Shown: positions 1-6,558, counted from the stretch's first letter. The stretch is 10,040 bases of DNA from Candidatus Cloacimonadota bacterium (GCA_016875595.1 VGPI01000065.1:1-10040), one strand, 5' to 3'. Translations and numbers: made by a program. Notes: a model not told the origin generated them from the letters alone.

Positions 1-815
1 ATATGATGCCCGCACAGGGCAACCTGTTCTATGACTCCGATGTCCGCTCCGCAACCAAGGTCTGCCTGATCGGACAGACGGTGGCTTCCAATCTTTTTGG
101 CAACGAAGATCCGATCGATAAAACCCTCCGTATCCGCAATATCCCCTTCCGCGTGGTCGGCGTCCTCCAACCCAAGGGACAGAACGTGATGGGGCAGGAT
201 CAGGACGATATCGTTCTGGCACCTTACACCACGGTCTATCAACGCCTGCTGGGACAACGCTGGAGACAGATGATGGTGCTCGTCTCCGCTGAATCGCGTG
301 ACCGTATCCACCTCGTCCAGCAAGAGATCCTCAATCTCCTCCAGTCCCGCCACCGTGGCACCACCAGCGAGGAATTCTTCGTCCGTACCCAGTCCGATCT
401 CGCCCAGACCGCGGAAGGCGTGTCCAATACCATGACCATCCTGCTCGCCAGCATTGCCAGTATTTCACTGCTGGTCGGCGGGATCGGAATCATGAACATC
501 ATGCTCGTCTCGGTCACTGAACGCATCAAAGAGATCGGTATCCGCATGGCAGTGGGCGCGGAAAAGCGCGACGTCCTCCTCCAGTTCATCATCGAAGCCG
601 TCGTCATCAGCTTCCTGGGTGGATTGCTGGGCATTGGTCTCGGTTTCTTTGCCGCTCGGATCATCAGCCAGTCCATGCAATGGAATATTGCCGTCACCCC
701 CTGGTCGGTCGCGCTCTCCGTCGGATTCTCCTGCGCCATTGGCATCTTTTTTGGCTGGTATCCCGCCCGCAAAGCCGCCAACCTGAACCTGATCGACGCC
801 CTTCGCTACGAGTAA
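1..815 (+). CDS. MacB/FtsX-family ABC transporter permease, 3' part
   Basis: The reading frame is open from the left edge (codons begin at base 3) to a TAA at 813-815, giving 270 visible residues, so the N-terminal part lies outside the window. The first ~130 residues are the end of the periplasmic MacB_PCD-type domain; the stretch DVRSATKVCLIGQTVASNLFG is typical of it. The FtsX domain follows, with membrane segments at about 144-170, 195-222 and 234-252. Between them is the conserved cytoplasmic loop VTERIKEIGIRMAVGA (171-186), and the C-terminus YPARKAANLNLIDALRYE is the family's usual ending. Members of the family form a non-canonical ABC transporter in the inner membrane with a MacB-like ATPase and a MacA-like adaptor, exporting macrolides, peptides or lipoproteins. 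The substrate cannot be read from this sequence. The ATPase and adaptor would be expected upstream, out of view. The family call is secure; calling it macB itself would be too specific. Confidence 0.93.
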   Translation, partial: MMPAQGNLFYDSDVRSATKVCLIGQTVASNLFGNEDPIDKTLRIRNIPFRVVGVLQPKGQNVMGQDQDDIVLAPYTTVYQRLLGQRWRQMMVLVSAESRDRIHLVQQEILNLLQSRHRGTTSEEFFVRTQSDLAQTAEGVSNTMTILLASIASISLLVGGIGIMNIMLVSVTERIKEIGIRMAVGAEKRDVLLQFIIEAVVISFLGGLLGIGLGFFAARIISQSMQWNIAVTPWSVALSVGFSCAIGIFFGWYPARKAANLNLIDALRYE

Positions 816-858
816 GTTCTCCGGAGTTTCCTGAATCTGGTTGATCCTGGTTGAAAGT

Positions 859-1005
859 TATGATCAGGAAATACCAGTACATCTCATCGATGCCATGATG
901 GGCACAAACAGGGGCAATACTCAGTCCATCTCGCACAACTGCATATACTATAAAGTTCCTAAAGCTGTTTGTGTACCTAACTAATTTCTTTGCATCGCGT
1001 TTCAT
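859..1005 (-). pseudogene. Possible relic of a transposase OrfA-like HTH protein
   Basis: Reading leftwards from an ATG at 1005-1003, the first ~45 residues begin MKRDAKKLVRYTNSFRN and continue to GLSIAPVCAHHGI. This resembles the N-terminal helix-turn-helix of IS3-type OrfA transposase subunits, in which a basic start and a Y-x-x-x-F-K-like segment precede G-x-S-I-x-x-V-x-x-x-x-G-I. A plausible ribosome binding site (GTGAGG) lies upstream of the ATG. After about residue 45 the resemblance stops, and the frame runs on antisense into the permease gene, so at most the first domain remains. The relic lies between two 12-bp direct repeats. It could instead be a short HTH protein of its own or a chance open frame. 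The resemblance is by eye only. Confidence 0.4.
865..876. repeat. 12-bp direct repeat, left copy
   Basis: The sequence caggaaatacca occurs here and again, identically, at 1039-1050. The two copies bracket the HTH relic and its putative ribosome binding site. They could be a target-site duplication or an ancestral short duplication; 12 bp is long for the usual IS3 duplication of 3-5 bp. Confidence 0.6.
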
Positions 1006-1019
1006 CTTATTTTCCTCAC

Positions 1020-1036
1020 TTTAGTTGTCAACTAAA
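1020..1036. promoter_or_regulatory. Short palindrome upstream of the HTH relic
   Basis: There is an 8-bp perfect inverted repeat around one central base (tttagttg-t-caactaaa). Read on the minus strand, its centre contains TTGACA, which could be a -35 box, but no convincing -10 box lies at the right distance. Its position just upstream of the minus-strand ATG at 1005 would suit an operator of the relic, but this is only a positional guess. Confidence 0.2.
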
Positions 1037-1038
1037 AC

Positions 1039-1050
1039 CAGGAAATACCA
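1039..1050. repeat. 12-bp direct repeat, right copy
   Basis: This is the second exact copy of caggaaatacca (first copy at 865-876). It lies 4 bp to the left of the long inverted repeat, so the relic and the palindrome are neighbours, and perhaps parts of one former mobile unit. Confidence 0.6.
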
Positions 1051-1054
1051 TCCC

Positions 1055-1156
1055 CTCCTCCTCCTTGCTTGATTACCTTAGTATAACCTTAGTATAACCT
1101 TACGGTTGTAAGGTTATACTAAGGTTATACTAAGGTAATCAAGCAAGGAGGAGGAG
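1055..1156. repeat. Perfect 49-bp inverted repeat with a 4-base loop
   Basis: Bases 1055-1103 and 1108-1156 are exact reverse complements over 49 bp, with ggtt (1104-1107) as the loop. Within the left arm the 11-mer accttagtata occurs twice in tandem (1075-1085 and 1086-1096), followed by a partial third copy (accttac, 1097-1103); the right arm mirrors this. The outer ends are pyrimidine-rich on the left (ctcctcctcc) and purine-rich on the right (ggaggaggag). No T-run follows on either strand, so it is not a standard terminator. RNA from either strand would fold into a very stable hairpin. In plus-strand RNA the ribosome-binding-site-like AAGGAGGAGG of the following mini-ORF would be locked in the stem. 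Confidence 0.97.
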
Positions 1157-1160
1157 AAAA

Positions 1161-1214
1161 ATGGCGACCAAACCTGACCCAACCGGCCCGGCAAGAACGG
1201 TATTCTCATTCTGA
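1161..1214 (+). other. 17-codon open frame directly after the palindrome
   Basis: An ATG at 1161 follows the purine arm of the palindrome, so AAGGAGGAGGAG sits at near-ideal spacing for a Shine-Dalgarno sequence. The frame encodes MATKPDPTGPARTVFSF and stops with TGA at 1212-1214. It may be a gene start left behind when the rest was lost, a leader peptide whose translation is controlled by hairpin folding, or a chance product of a purine-rich arm. No homology is recognised. Confidence 0.2.
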
Positions 1215-1246
1215 TCCTATCTTTCTGCCATGTTATCTATAGCTTA

Positions 1247-1400
1247 CTTTCTGAAGCTCTCTTTCGGGGGTTTTCTTTCTGAAGCTCATTATGATGTCCT
1301 CGATCGGAGGTTTTCTTTCTGAAGCTCTCTGGTATTCACCTCTTGAAACCCTCCTTGAAACTCTCTTTGAAACTCCTCTTGAAACTTCTATGAAGCTCTC
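1247..1400. repeat. Degenerate short repeats (40-bp and 12-bp periods)
   Basis: The motif tttctgaagctc occurs near 1249, 1276 and 1316. Around the last two copies, bases 1264-1287 and 1304-1327 match over 24 bp with a single difference, 40 bp apart. Directly downstream, variants of cttgaaac recur at 1342, 1354, 1366 and 1378, exactly 12 bp apart, with a decayed copy at 1389. The stretch is strongly pyrimidine-rich on the plus strand. It has the look of slippage-generated, non-coding DNA. The minus-strand open frame across it reads as Ser/Arg-rich low-complexity peptide and begins with a GTG lacking a ribosome binding site. Confidence 0.75.
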
Positions 1401-1599
1401 TCTGATATTGTTATTCAAACAGCGTGGATAAACAATCGAGCGGTGGTAAGAGGGGAGGTAAAAACAGTATGCCACAAAGGCCGCAGGCTATAACCAAAGA
1501 CAGCTTTGCCACCTCAGCTGAACGGATTTCGGCAGCCCATTCTGTTCGTTCTCCTTCAGCGACCTAATTCGCAATGCCACCATTGATTGTTCACCGCTT
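1401..1599. other. Non-coding stretch, nothing recognised
   Basis: I see no open frame with a ribosome binding site, no tRNA-like fold and no clear repeat here. It separates the short-repeat region from the hairpin at 1600 and the 22-bp array. Confidence 0.5.
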
Positions 1600-1622
1600 G
1601 GGGCGCTGAGGGAAAGCGCCCC
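1600..1622. repeat. Small GC-rich hairpin
   Basis: ggggcgct (1600-1607) pairs perfectly with agcgcccc (1615-1622) around a 7-base loop. No U-run follows on either strand. It could be a dispersed REP-like element; only a search for further copies in the genome would tell. Confidence 0.4.
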
Positions 1623-1640
1623 TACATCAGTACCTGATCT

Positions 1641-1816
1641 GTTACATAAACGCAGCTTGTCGGCAATATAAGCACAACTTTTCTGTTACATAAACGCAGC
1701 TTGTCGGCTATATAAGCACAACTTTTCTGTTGCATTAGCGCAGCTTGTCAGCTATATAAGCACAACTTTTCTGTTACATAAGCGCAGCTTGTCAGTTACA
1801 TAAGCGCAGCTTGTCA
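1641..1816. repeat. Tandem array of eight 22-bp units
   Basis: The 176 bases divide exactly into eight units of 22 bp with no spacers. Units 1, 3, 5, 7 and 8 are type A (beginning gttacataa with slight variation and ending cagcttgtc plus one base). Units 2, 4 and 6 are type B (beginning gctatataa or a one-base variant and ending caacttttct). A and B agree at about 16 of 22 positions, so a 44-bp A+B superunit occurs three times, followed by A-A. Most A units contain aagc-gca-gctt, a small dyad; in B units this is weakened to aag and ctt. There are no unique spacers, so this is not CRISPR. The array could hold repeated binding sites or be slippage-grown satellite DNA. It ends 178 bp before the EF-G start. 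Confidence 0.93.
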
Positions 1817-1993
1817 TCATACTGGGTTTCTGCCCCGTTTCCACTTGTTTAGTTCCGCATCCACACACTACGGTCAAATCCCCTATGGCAGGTATAGCAT
1901 CTCCTTCTCACCTTTTTTTAGTGGACAAATAAACCGCACTCGCTTTTCTGGTCTTACATTATCGATAGGATACGATGAAGAACTGGAAAAACA
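1817..1993. other. Upstream region of the EF-G gene
   Basis: This stretch must contain the promoter of the following block, unless transcription enters from further left, but I cannot assign -35 and -10 boxes with confidence. A T-run at 1913-1919 has no hairpin before it that would make it a terminator. Confidence 0.35.
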
Positions 1994-4105
1994 ATGAAAA
2001 GCGGAAATGACAATGACCCGGCAAGAATACGGAATATCGGCATCATTGCCCACATTGATGCGGGCAAGACGACCACAACCGAGCGGATACTCTTTTACAC
2101 CGGGTTTTTGCACAAGATGGGCGAAGTCCATGATGGCAATACGTTTACGGACTGGATGGATCAGGAGCGTGAACGGGGCATAACCATCACATCCGCCACC
2201 GTGAGCTGTTGGTGGAAAGACAATCAGATCAATATCATAGACACTCCCGGGCATGTGGATTTCACTGCTGAGGTGGAACGTTCTTTGCGCGTCCTGGATG
2301 GAGCGGTGGGCGTATTCTGTGCCGTAGGCGGAGTAGAACCCCAATCCGAGACGGTGTGGCATCAGGCCGACCGTTATCATATTCCCCGGCTGGCTTATAT
2401 CAACAAGATGGATCGCAACGGTGCTGATTTTGAGCGGGTGGTTCAGATGATCAACGAGCGCTTTGCGACCAGGGCGGTGCCGATCAATATCCCCATTGGC
2501 AGGGAGGACGGCTTTGAGGGCGTGATCGATCTGATCACGATGTCCGCCTGGCACTTTGATCCGCTGACCAAGGGGCTGAAGACGGATACATCGCCGATCC
2601 CGGACAAGATGATGGATGCGGTGGATGCGGCACGGGAACAACTTTTAGAAGCGGCATCGGAATTTGACGATGAGCTGCTGGTGCGTTATCTGGACGGGAT
2701 CGAGGTAAGCCCGGCAATGCTGCGTTCCGCTTTGCGCAAGGGGACTCTGGCAAACCGGATCGTTCCCATCCTCTGCGGCAGTTCGCTCAAGAATCGGGGG
2801 GTTCAGCTACTATTGGACGGGATCAGCGATTATCTGCCCTCGCCGGTGGATTTACCGACCACCCAGGCATTTGAGCCGGAAACGCACGAGCCCATCGAGA
2901 TCCGAAACGATGTCCGTGAATCCCTGGTAGCGCTGGCATTCAAGGTACAGATTGACAAGCATTTGGGCAAGCTGATCTACATCCGGGTCTATTCCGGCGC
3001 GCTCAGCAAGGGTGACACCTTTATCAACCGGACGAACGGCAAGCGGGAACGCATCACGCGGATCCTGCAGATGATGTCCAACCGCAAGAACGATCTGGAC
3101 GCTATCAAAGCCGGTGATATTGGTGTACTGGTGGGTCCGAAGTTCCTCAGTACCGGCGATACGATCACCGATGGCAATGTTGACGTGATCCTGTCCCGGA
3201 TGCACTTTCCGGATTCAGTGATATCCATCGCTATCGAACCCAAGACCAAAGCCGATCAGGATCTGCTCAATGAAGCGCTGGCACGGCTGGAGGACGAAGA
3301 TCCGACCTTCCACGTCCATAATGACAAGGAAACCGGACAGATGCTCATCTCCGGGATGGGCGAGCTGCATCTGGATATCATCGTTGACCGGCTGCGACGG
3401 GAATTTGGCGTCAATGCCAATGTCGGCAATCCGCAGGTGTCATACAAGGAAACCATCACCAAAACGGTGGAGATGGAAGAGACCTTCCAGCGGGATGTGA
3501 GTGGCAAGGGGAACTATGCGCAGGTCAGGATCCGGATCCATCCTCTGACTCCGGAACAAGTGCCGGAGGGGGAGAAGAATCTCTTTGTGAACCGGATCAC
3601 GCCGGAAATGATCCCCCAGGTGTGGTGGAAGGCGATCGAGGAAGCGGCGTTGAATGCACTGAACGACGGTCCGTTGATCAATGGCGCTTGCGAGCGGATC
3701 GGTATCGAACTGGTCAGCGGTTCGTTCAATCCGGTGGATTCCAATGAGACCGCTTTCCGCATTGCCACCTCCATGGCGGTATGCAAGGCATTGCGTTCTG
3801 CCGAACCGGTGATCATGGAACCGATCATGTTGCTCAGTGTGCTCTGCCCGGATGACTTCGTGGGCGATATCATCTCCGATATCAATTCCAAGCGGGGTAA
3901 GATCGATATCCTGCGCCGACATACGGAATACTTGCAGGAGATTGTGGCGGACGTGCCGCTCAGTGAATTGTTCGGTTATGCCACCCGCATCAGATCCATC
4001 AGTCAGGGACGGGCGCTATATACGCTGGAATTTAAGCAATACGAGATCACCCCGCCTACGATCCAGAGCGGTATCCTAAAACGCATACGGGGCTACGCAG
4101 AGTAG
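1994..4105 (+). CDS. fusA: Translation elongation factor G paralogue
   Basis: This 703-residue protein has normal EF-G length. EF-G is the ribosomal GTPase that drives translocation and, with RRF, ribosome recycling. The GTPase motifs are intact: P-loop AHIDAGKTT (19-27), switch motif RGITI (61-65), DTPGHVDF (83-90) and NKMD (137-140). The fifth motif reads SSLKN (263-267) where SAFKN is usual. Domains II-V follow. In domain IV the usual SGGRGQYGHV reads SGKGNYAQV (503-511), and the tip loop usually written YHDVDSSE reads FNPVDSNE, putting Asn579 where the translocation-critical His (E. coli His583) normally sits. The ATG at 1994 has only a weak purine tract before it (ctggaaaaaca). The usual str-operon neighbours (rpsL, rpsG, tuf) are absent, and a lipoprotein gene follows after 22 bp. 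I infer a second, specialised EF-G rather than the main one. The family is certain; the role is not. Confidence 0.95.
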   Translation: MKSGNDNDPARIRNIGIIAHIDAGKTTTTERILFYTGFLHKMGEVHDGNTFTDWMDQERERGITITSATVSCWWKDNQINIIDTPGHVDFTAEVERSLRVLDGAVGVFCAVGGVEPQSETVWHQADRYHIPRLAYINKMDRNGADFERVVQMINERFATRAVPINIPIGREDGFEGVIDLITMSAWHFDPLTKGLKTDTSPIPDKMMDAVDAAREQLLEAASEFDDELLVRYLDGIEVSPAMLRSALRKGTLANRIVPILCGSSLKNRGVQLLLDGISDYLPSPVDLPTTQAFEPETHEPIEIRNDVRESLVALAFKVQIDKHLGKLIYIRVYSGALSKGDTFINRTNGKRERITRILQMMSNRKNDLDAIKAGDIGVLVGPKFLSTGDTITDGNVDVILSRMHFPDSVISIAIEPKTKADQDLLNEALARLEDEDPTFHVHNDKETGQMLISGMGELHLDIIVDRLRREFGVNANVGNPQVSYKETITKTVEMEETFQRDVSGKGNYAQVRIRIHPLTPEQVPEGEKNLFVNRITPEMIPQVWWKAIEEAALNALNDGPLINGACERIGIELVSGSFNPVDSNETAFRIATSMAVCKALRSAEPVIMEPIMLLSVLCPDDFVGDIISDINSKRGKIDILRRHTEYLQEIVADVPLSELFGYATRIRSISQGRALYTLEFKQYEITPPTIQSGILKRIRGYAE

Positions 4106-4127
4106 AAGAGGTTCAAGAGGAGGATAA

Positions 4128-4667
4128 ATGAACAAGATAATGACAGGTGTGATCGTACTGATGCTGATACTTTCAGCATGTGCATCTAACCAGGGCAAAC
4201 CGGACAGCAGAATCCAGGAAACCACCATAGAACCATTGTTTCCAGTATCTCAACCGGAGTGGTTCGTAAATCATGATCCGGCGTTCGTCAGGGGCAGAGC
4301 TATCAGCATTAGAGCTGATTACATAAGAGCGGAGGAAGCCGCCCGTAGAACGGCGAGCCAGGAATTGTTCAAGGAAATCAGGAGTTATCTGCAAACCGTC
4401 AGTGAACTGCGGATGAATCAAGCGGAAAGAACTGAATTCCGGGCTGAAACGGAACAGCTCATCGAGAGATTCATGCCCCGGCTTTCTTTGCAGAATGCAG
4501 ATTACCGGAAGGAGTACCAAAGGTCTTCCTCGACGTCGGACTATAAGTGCTTTTATACCGCCTGTTATCCGATCTCTTTGCTACGGCAGAGCTTCCTGTC
4601 ATGGGTGAGAGAGCAGGAAATGACAGATAAGCTGAAACAAATCCTGATCGGAGCATTCAGCGAATAA
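4128..4667 (+). CDS. LPP20-like lipoprotein
   Basis: This 179-residue protein has a lipoprotein signal peptide: MNK, a hydrophobic stretch (residues 7-15) and lipobox L-S-A-C with Cys18 as the lipidation site. The mature part begins with a low-complexity linker. PEWFV then leads into a segment where AEEAARRTASQELFKEI begins a long charged helix, the pattern of the LPP20 lipoprotein family. LPP20 was named from a Helicobacter outer-membrane lipoprotein, and no molecular activity is established for it. The residue after Cys18 is Ala, so there is no Asp+2 inner-membrane retention signal, which would allow outer-membrane sorting if the E. coli rule applies. A strong ribosome binding site (AAGAGGAGGA) precedes the ATG, and the gap to EF-G is only 22 bp, so the two are probably cotranscribed. 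The caspase-like gene follows. The lipoprotein call is firm; the LPP20 assignment is by pattern. Confidence 0.8.
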   Translation: MNKIMTGVIVLMLILSACASNQGKPDSRIQETTIEPLFPVSQPEWFVNHDPAFVRGRAISIRADYIRAEEAARRTASQELFKEIRSYLQTVSELRMNQAERTEFRAETEQLIERFMPRLSLQNADYRKEYQRSSSTSDYKCFYTACYPISLLRQSFLSWVREQEMTDKLKQILIGAFSE

Positions 4668-4798
4668 GGGCTCCTCCCGATTGGTCTTTCCTGTCACCAT
4701 TGAGCTGTGACGCCTGCGCAAAACGGACATAAATAAATCTTGACAGTCTATCAGTTATGTTGTCGTGTGCCCCCAATATCGAGTCGTGGAGCGAGATT

Positions 4799-6430
4799 AT
4801 GGTCAGAAAATTGATATTGATATTGTTGGCGATTGCAATCGGCATGGTTTTAGGGGCGAGTGATGTGGAGGTGTTTGCCCAGTTGGGGCACAACGATGTA
4901 ATCCCATCAATCGCGGTTTCACCTGATGGCAAGCGTCTGGTCTCCTGTGGGTGGGACAAGCTGATCAAGATCTGGGATATCGAGACCGGCAGGGAGATAA
5001 AGACTTTATCCGGGCATGAGGGATGGGTGTGGTCGGTCTGTTATTCTCCTGATAGCAGGCATGTTCTTTCGGGCGCAGCCGATGGGACGATGCGTTTGTG
5101 GGATGTTACTACTGGTCATGTACAGCGGGTGTTTTATGGGCATACGCATCAGGTTTTAGCTGTCACCTTCACTCCCGATGGCAAGTATGCTCTGTCGGGC
5201 AGCGGAGATGAGACGATCAAGATGTGGGATGTCAGTACGGGCGAGGAATTGAAGACATTCGCCGGGCATCATGATATGGTGCAGGCACTGGCGGTCTCTC
5301 CGGATGGCAGATATGCCGTTTCCAGCGGGTATGACAAGCAGGTGATCGTCTGGGATCTGCACAATGGGAAACAGGTCAGGGTATTGGATGAACACCTGGA
5401 TAAAGTAGAGTGCATCTCCTATTCGACAGATGGCAAGTACTTTGCCTCTGGCGACGAGGGCGGGACGGTAATCATCTGGGATAGTACCACTTACAAGAGA
5501 TCCTGGACTTACAAACATAATGATCGGGTGATTGTGATCCGGTTTACTGACAATAGCCAGACCATCATGTCGAGCAGCTGGGATAACTCCTTGCAATTCA
5601 GGGATATGAGCCAGAGCGATCCGGCGGTGATGATCGTTGGTTATACTCCTCCGGTTATGATCAGACCGGATGTTTATATTCTGGCAGTCGGCATAAACAA
5701 CTACCGGAACAACAGATATAACCTCCAATATGCCGTGGCGGACTGCAATGGCTTCGTCCAAGCCCTAAGAGTCCCCACCAGCAGGGTTTTTGACAACATC
5801 GAGATCTCGACCCTCACCGATGAGCAGGCGACCAAAGCCAATATCATCAACAAGCTGGATGAGATCGCAAGTAAGCTGAGAGTGGAGGATATGTTTGTCT
5901 TCTATTATGCCGGTCATGGAATCGCATTGTCCGAAGAAGGGGGAAACAACGGATTCTTCCTGGTGCTGTATGATGTCCGGCAAATGACCGATCTGGCACA
6001 ATGCCGTCAGGATGGCATCTCCGACCGGGAACTGCGGGAGAAACTGCGTTTGATCAGGGCAAACAAGCAGATGCTCTTCATCGATGCCTGCAATGCCGGA
6101 GCTTTTGCATTGAACTTTGCTGCCCGCGGCGCTGCCGAAGAAAATGCTCTGGCAAAACTCAGCCGTTCCACTGGCATCAATGTCTTTGCTTCCACAACCT
6201 CCGACCAGCTGGCATCCGAATTTAAGGATCTGGGGCATGGGATCTTCACCTATTCCCTGATTGAGGCATTCTCGGGCTTGGCAGTCAATTCAGACCAGCA
6301 GATAACCAACAACACCATAAAGAGTTATCTCGATTTCCGCGTCCCTCAGTTATCCAGACAATACAAGGGCAACGAGCAATATCCCACCACCTTTATGACT
6401 GGTCAGGAGTATCCGATCGGTCTGCCATAA
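4799..6430 (+). CDS. Exported WD40-repeat / caspase-like (peptidase C14) protein
   Basis: The frame is open from an ATG at 4757, but the ATG at 4799 is preferred: GGAG precedes it by 7 bases and the protein then begins MVRKLILILLAIAIG, a typical signal peptide with likely cleavage after VFA (residue 27). The resulting 543 residues contain six WD40 repeats (about 29-275). Five are clear, each with a GH-like start, SPDG- or TPDG-like turn and IWD/LWD/MWD/VWD ending; the sixth is degenerate. A caspase-like fold follows from about residue 289 (RPDVYILAVGINNY). The catalytic His373 sits in FYYAGHG and Cys431 in LFIDACNAG, so the dyad is complete. The family cleaves proteins, in bacterial members usually after Arg or Lys, and WD40 propellers usually bind partners. 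An exported location suggests action in the periplasm or outside the cell, not as an intracellular suicide effector. The target is unknown. Confidence 0.92.
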   Translation: MVRKLILILLAIAIGMVLGASDVEVFAQLGHNDVIPSIAVSPDGKRLVSCGWDKLIKIWDIETGREIKTLSGHEGWVWSVCYSPDSRHVLSGAADGTMRLWDVTTGHVQRVFYGHTHQVLAVTFTPDGKYALSGSGDETIKMWDVSTGEELKTFAGHHDMVQALAVSPDGRYAVSSGYDKQVIVWDLHNGKQVRVLDEHLDKVECISYSTDGKYFASGDEGGTVIIWDSTTYKRSWTYKHNDRVIVIRFTDNSQTIMSSSWDNSLQFRDMSQSDPAVMIVGYTPPVMIRPDVYILAVGINNYRNNRYNLQYAVADCNGFVQALRVPTSRVFDNIEISTLTDEQATKANIINKLDEIASKLRVEDMFVFYYAGHGIALSEEGGNNGFFLVLYDVRQMTDLAQCRQDGISDRELREKLRLIRANKQMLFIDACNAGAFALNFAARGAAEENALAKLSRSTGINVFASTTSDQLASEFKDLGHGIFTYSLIEAFSGLAVNSDQQITNNTIKSYLDFRVPQLSRQYKGNEQYPTTFMTGQEYPIGLP

Positions 6431-6469
6431 AAAGAAAAACCCCCGCCTTCATGATCTGAAAGCGAGGGT
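6428..6469 (-). terminator. Rho-independent terminator of the tRNA cluster
   Basis: Read on the minus strand, accctcgctttc (6469-6458) pairs with gaaggcgggggt (6450-6439) over 12 positions, including two G-U pairs, around a 7-base loop. A U-rich tract follows (TTTTTCTTTTTAT). It lies directly after the last tRNA. On the plus strand the same hairpin has two C-A mismatches and no U-run, so it works mainly leftwards, even though it abuts the stop codon of the caspase-like gene. Confidence 0.85.
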
Positions 6470-6474
6470 AAATC

Positions 6475-6548
6475 TGGCTGGGATGAGAGGATTTGAACCC
6501 CTACGTACGGATCCAGAGTCCGCTGTCCTACCGTTAGACGACATCCCA
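6475..6548 (-). tRNA. tRNA-Gln (CUG)
   Basis: Acceptor strands TGGGATG (from 6548) and CATCCCA (to 6479) pair. The anticodon arm GCGGA-CTCTGGA-TCCGT gives anticodon CTG, and the T-arm has GGTTCAAAT. The 5'-UGGG start is typical of tRNA-Gln. Discriminator G and CCA are encoded (6478-6475). It is the last gene of a four-tRNA cluster and lies 5 bp from the terminator hairpin. Confidence 0.95.
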
Positions 6549-6558
6549 AGGTAAGATA

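Noticed and set aside
1055..1156. Transcription terminator
   Set aside because: The stem is far too long and neither side is followed by a T-run.
1233..1475. Minus-strand 80-residue open frame rich in Ser and Arg
   Set aside because: It begins with GTG without a ribosome binding site and its composition follows the underlying short repeats; no recognisable domain.
1641..1816. CRISPR array
   Set aside because: Units are directly adjacent without unique spacers, and no cas gene is present.
1913..1919. T-run as terminator upstream of EF-G
   Set aside because: Only a 4-bp stem precedes it, at some distance.
1883..2641. Minus-strand 252-residue open frame
   Set aside because: Antisense to the well-supported EF-G gene over most of its length, with no domain or ribosome binding site of its own.
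4740..4745. TTGACA as -35 box of the caspase-like gene
   Set aside because: The sequence 17 bp further on (tcgtgt) is a poor -10 box; a promoter may exist in 4668-4798 but cannot be assigned.
4757..4798. Earlier ATG at 4757 as start of the caspase-like protein
   Set aside because: No ribosome binding site precedes it, and it would put 14 polar residues before a well-formed signal peptide; the ATG at 4799 has GGAG at good spacing.
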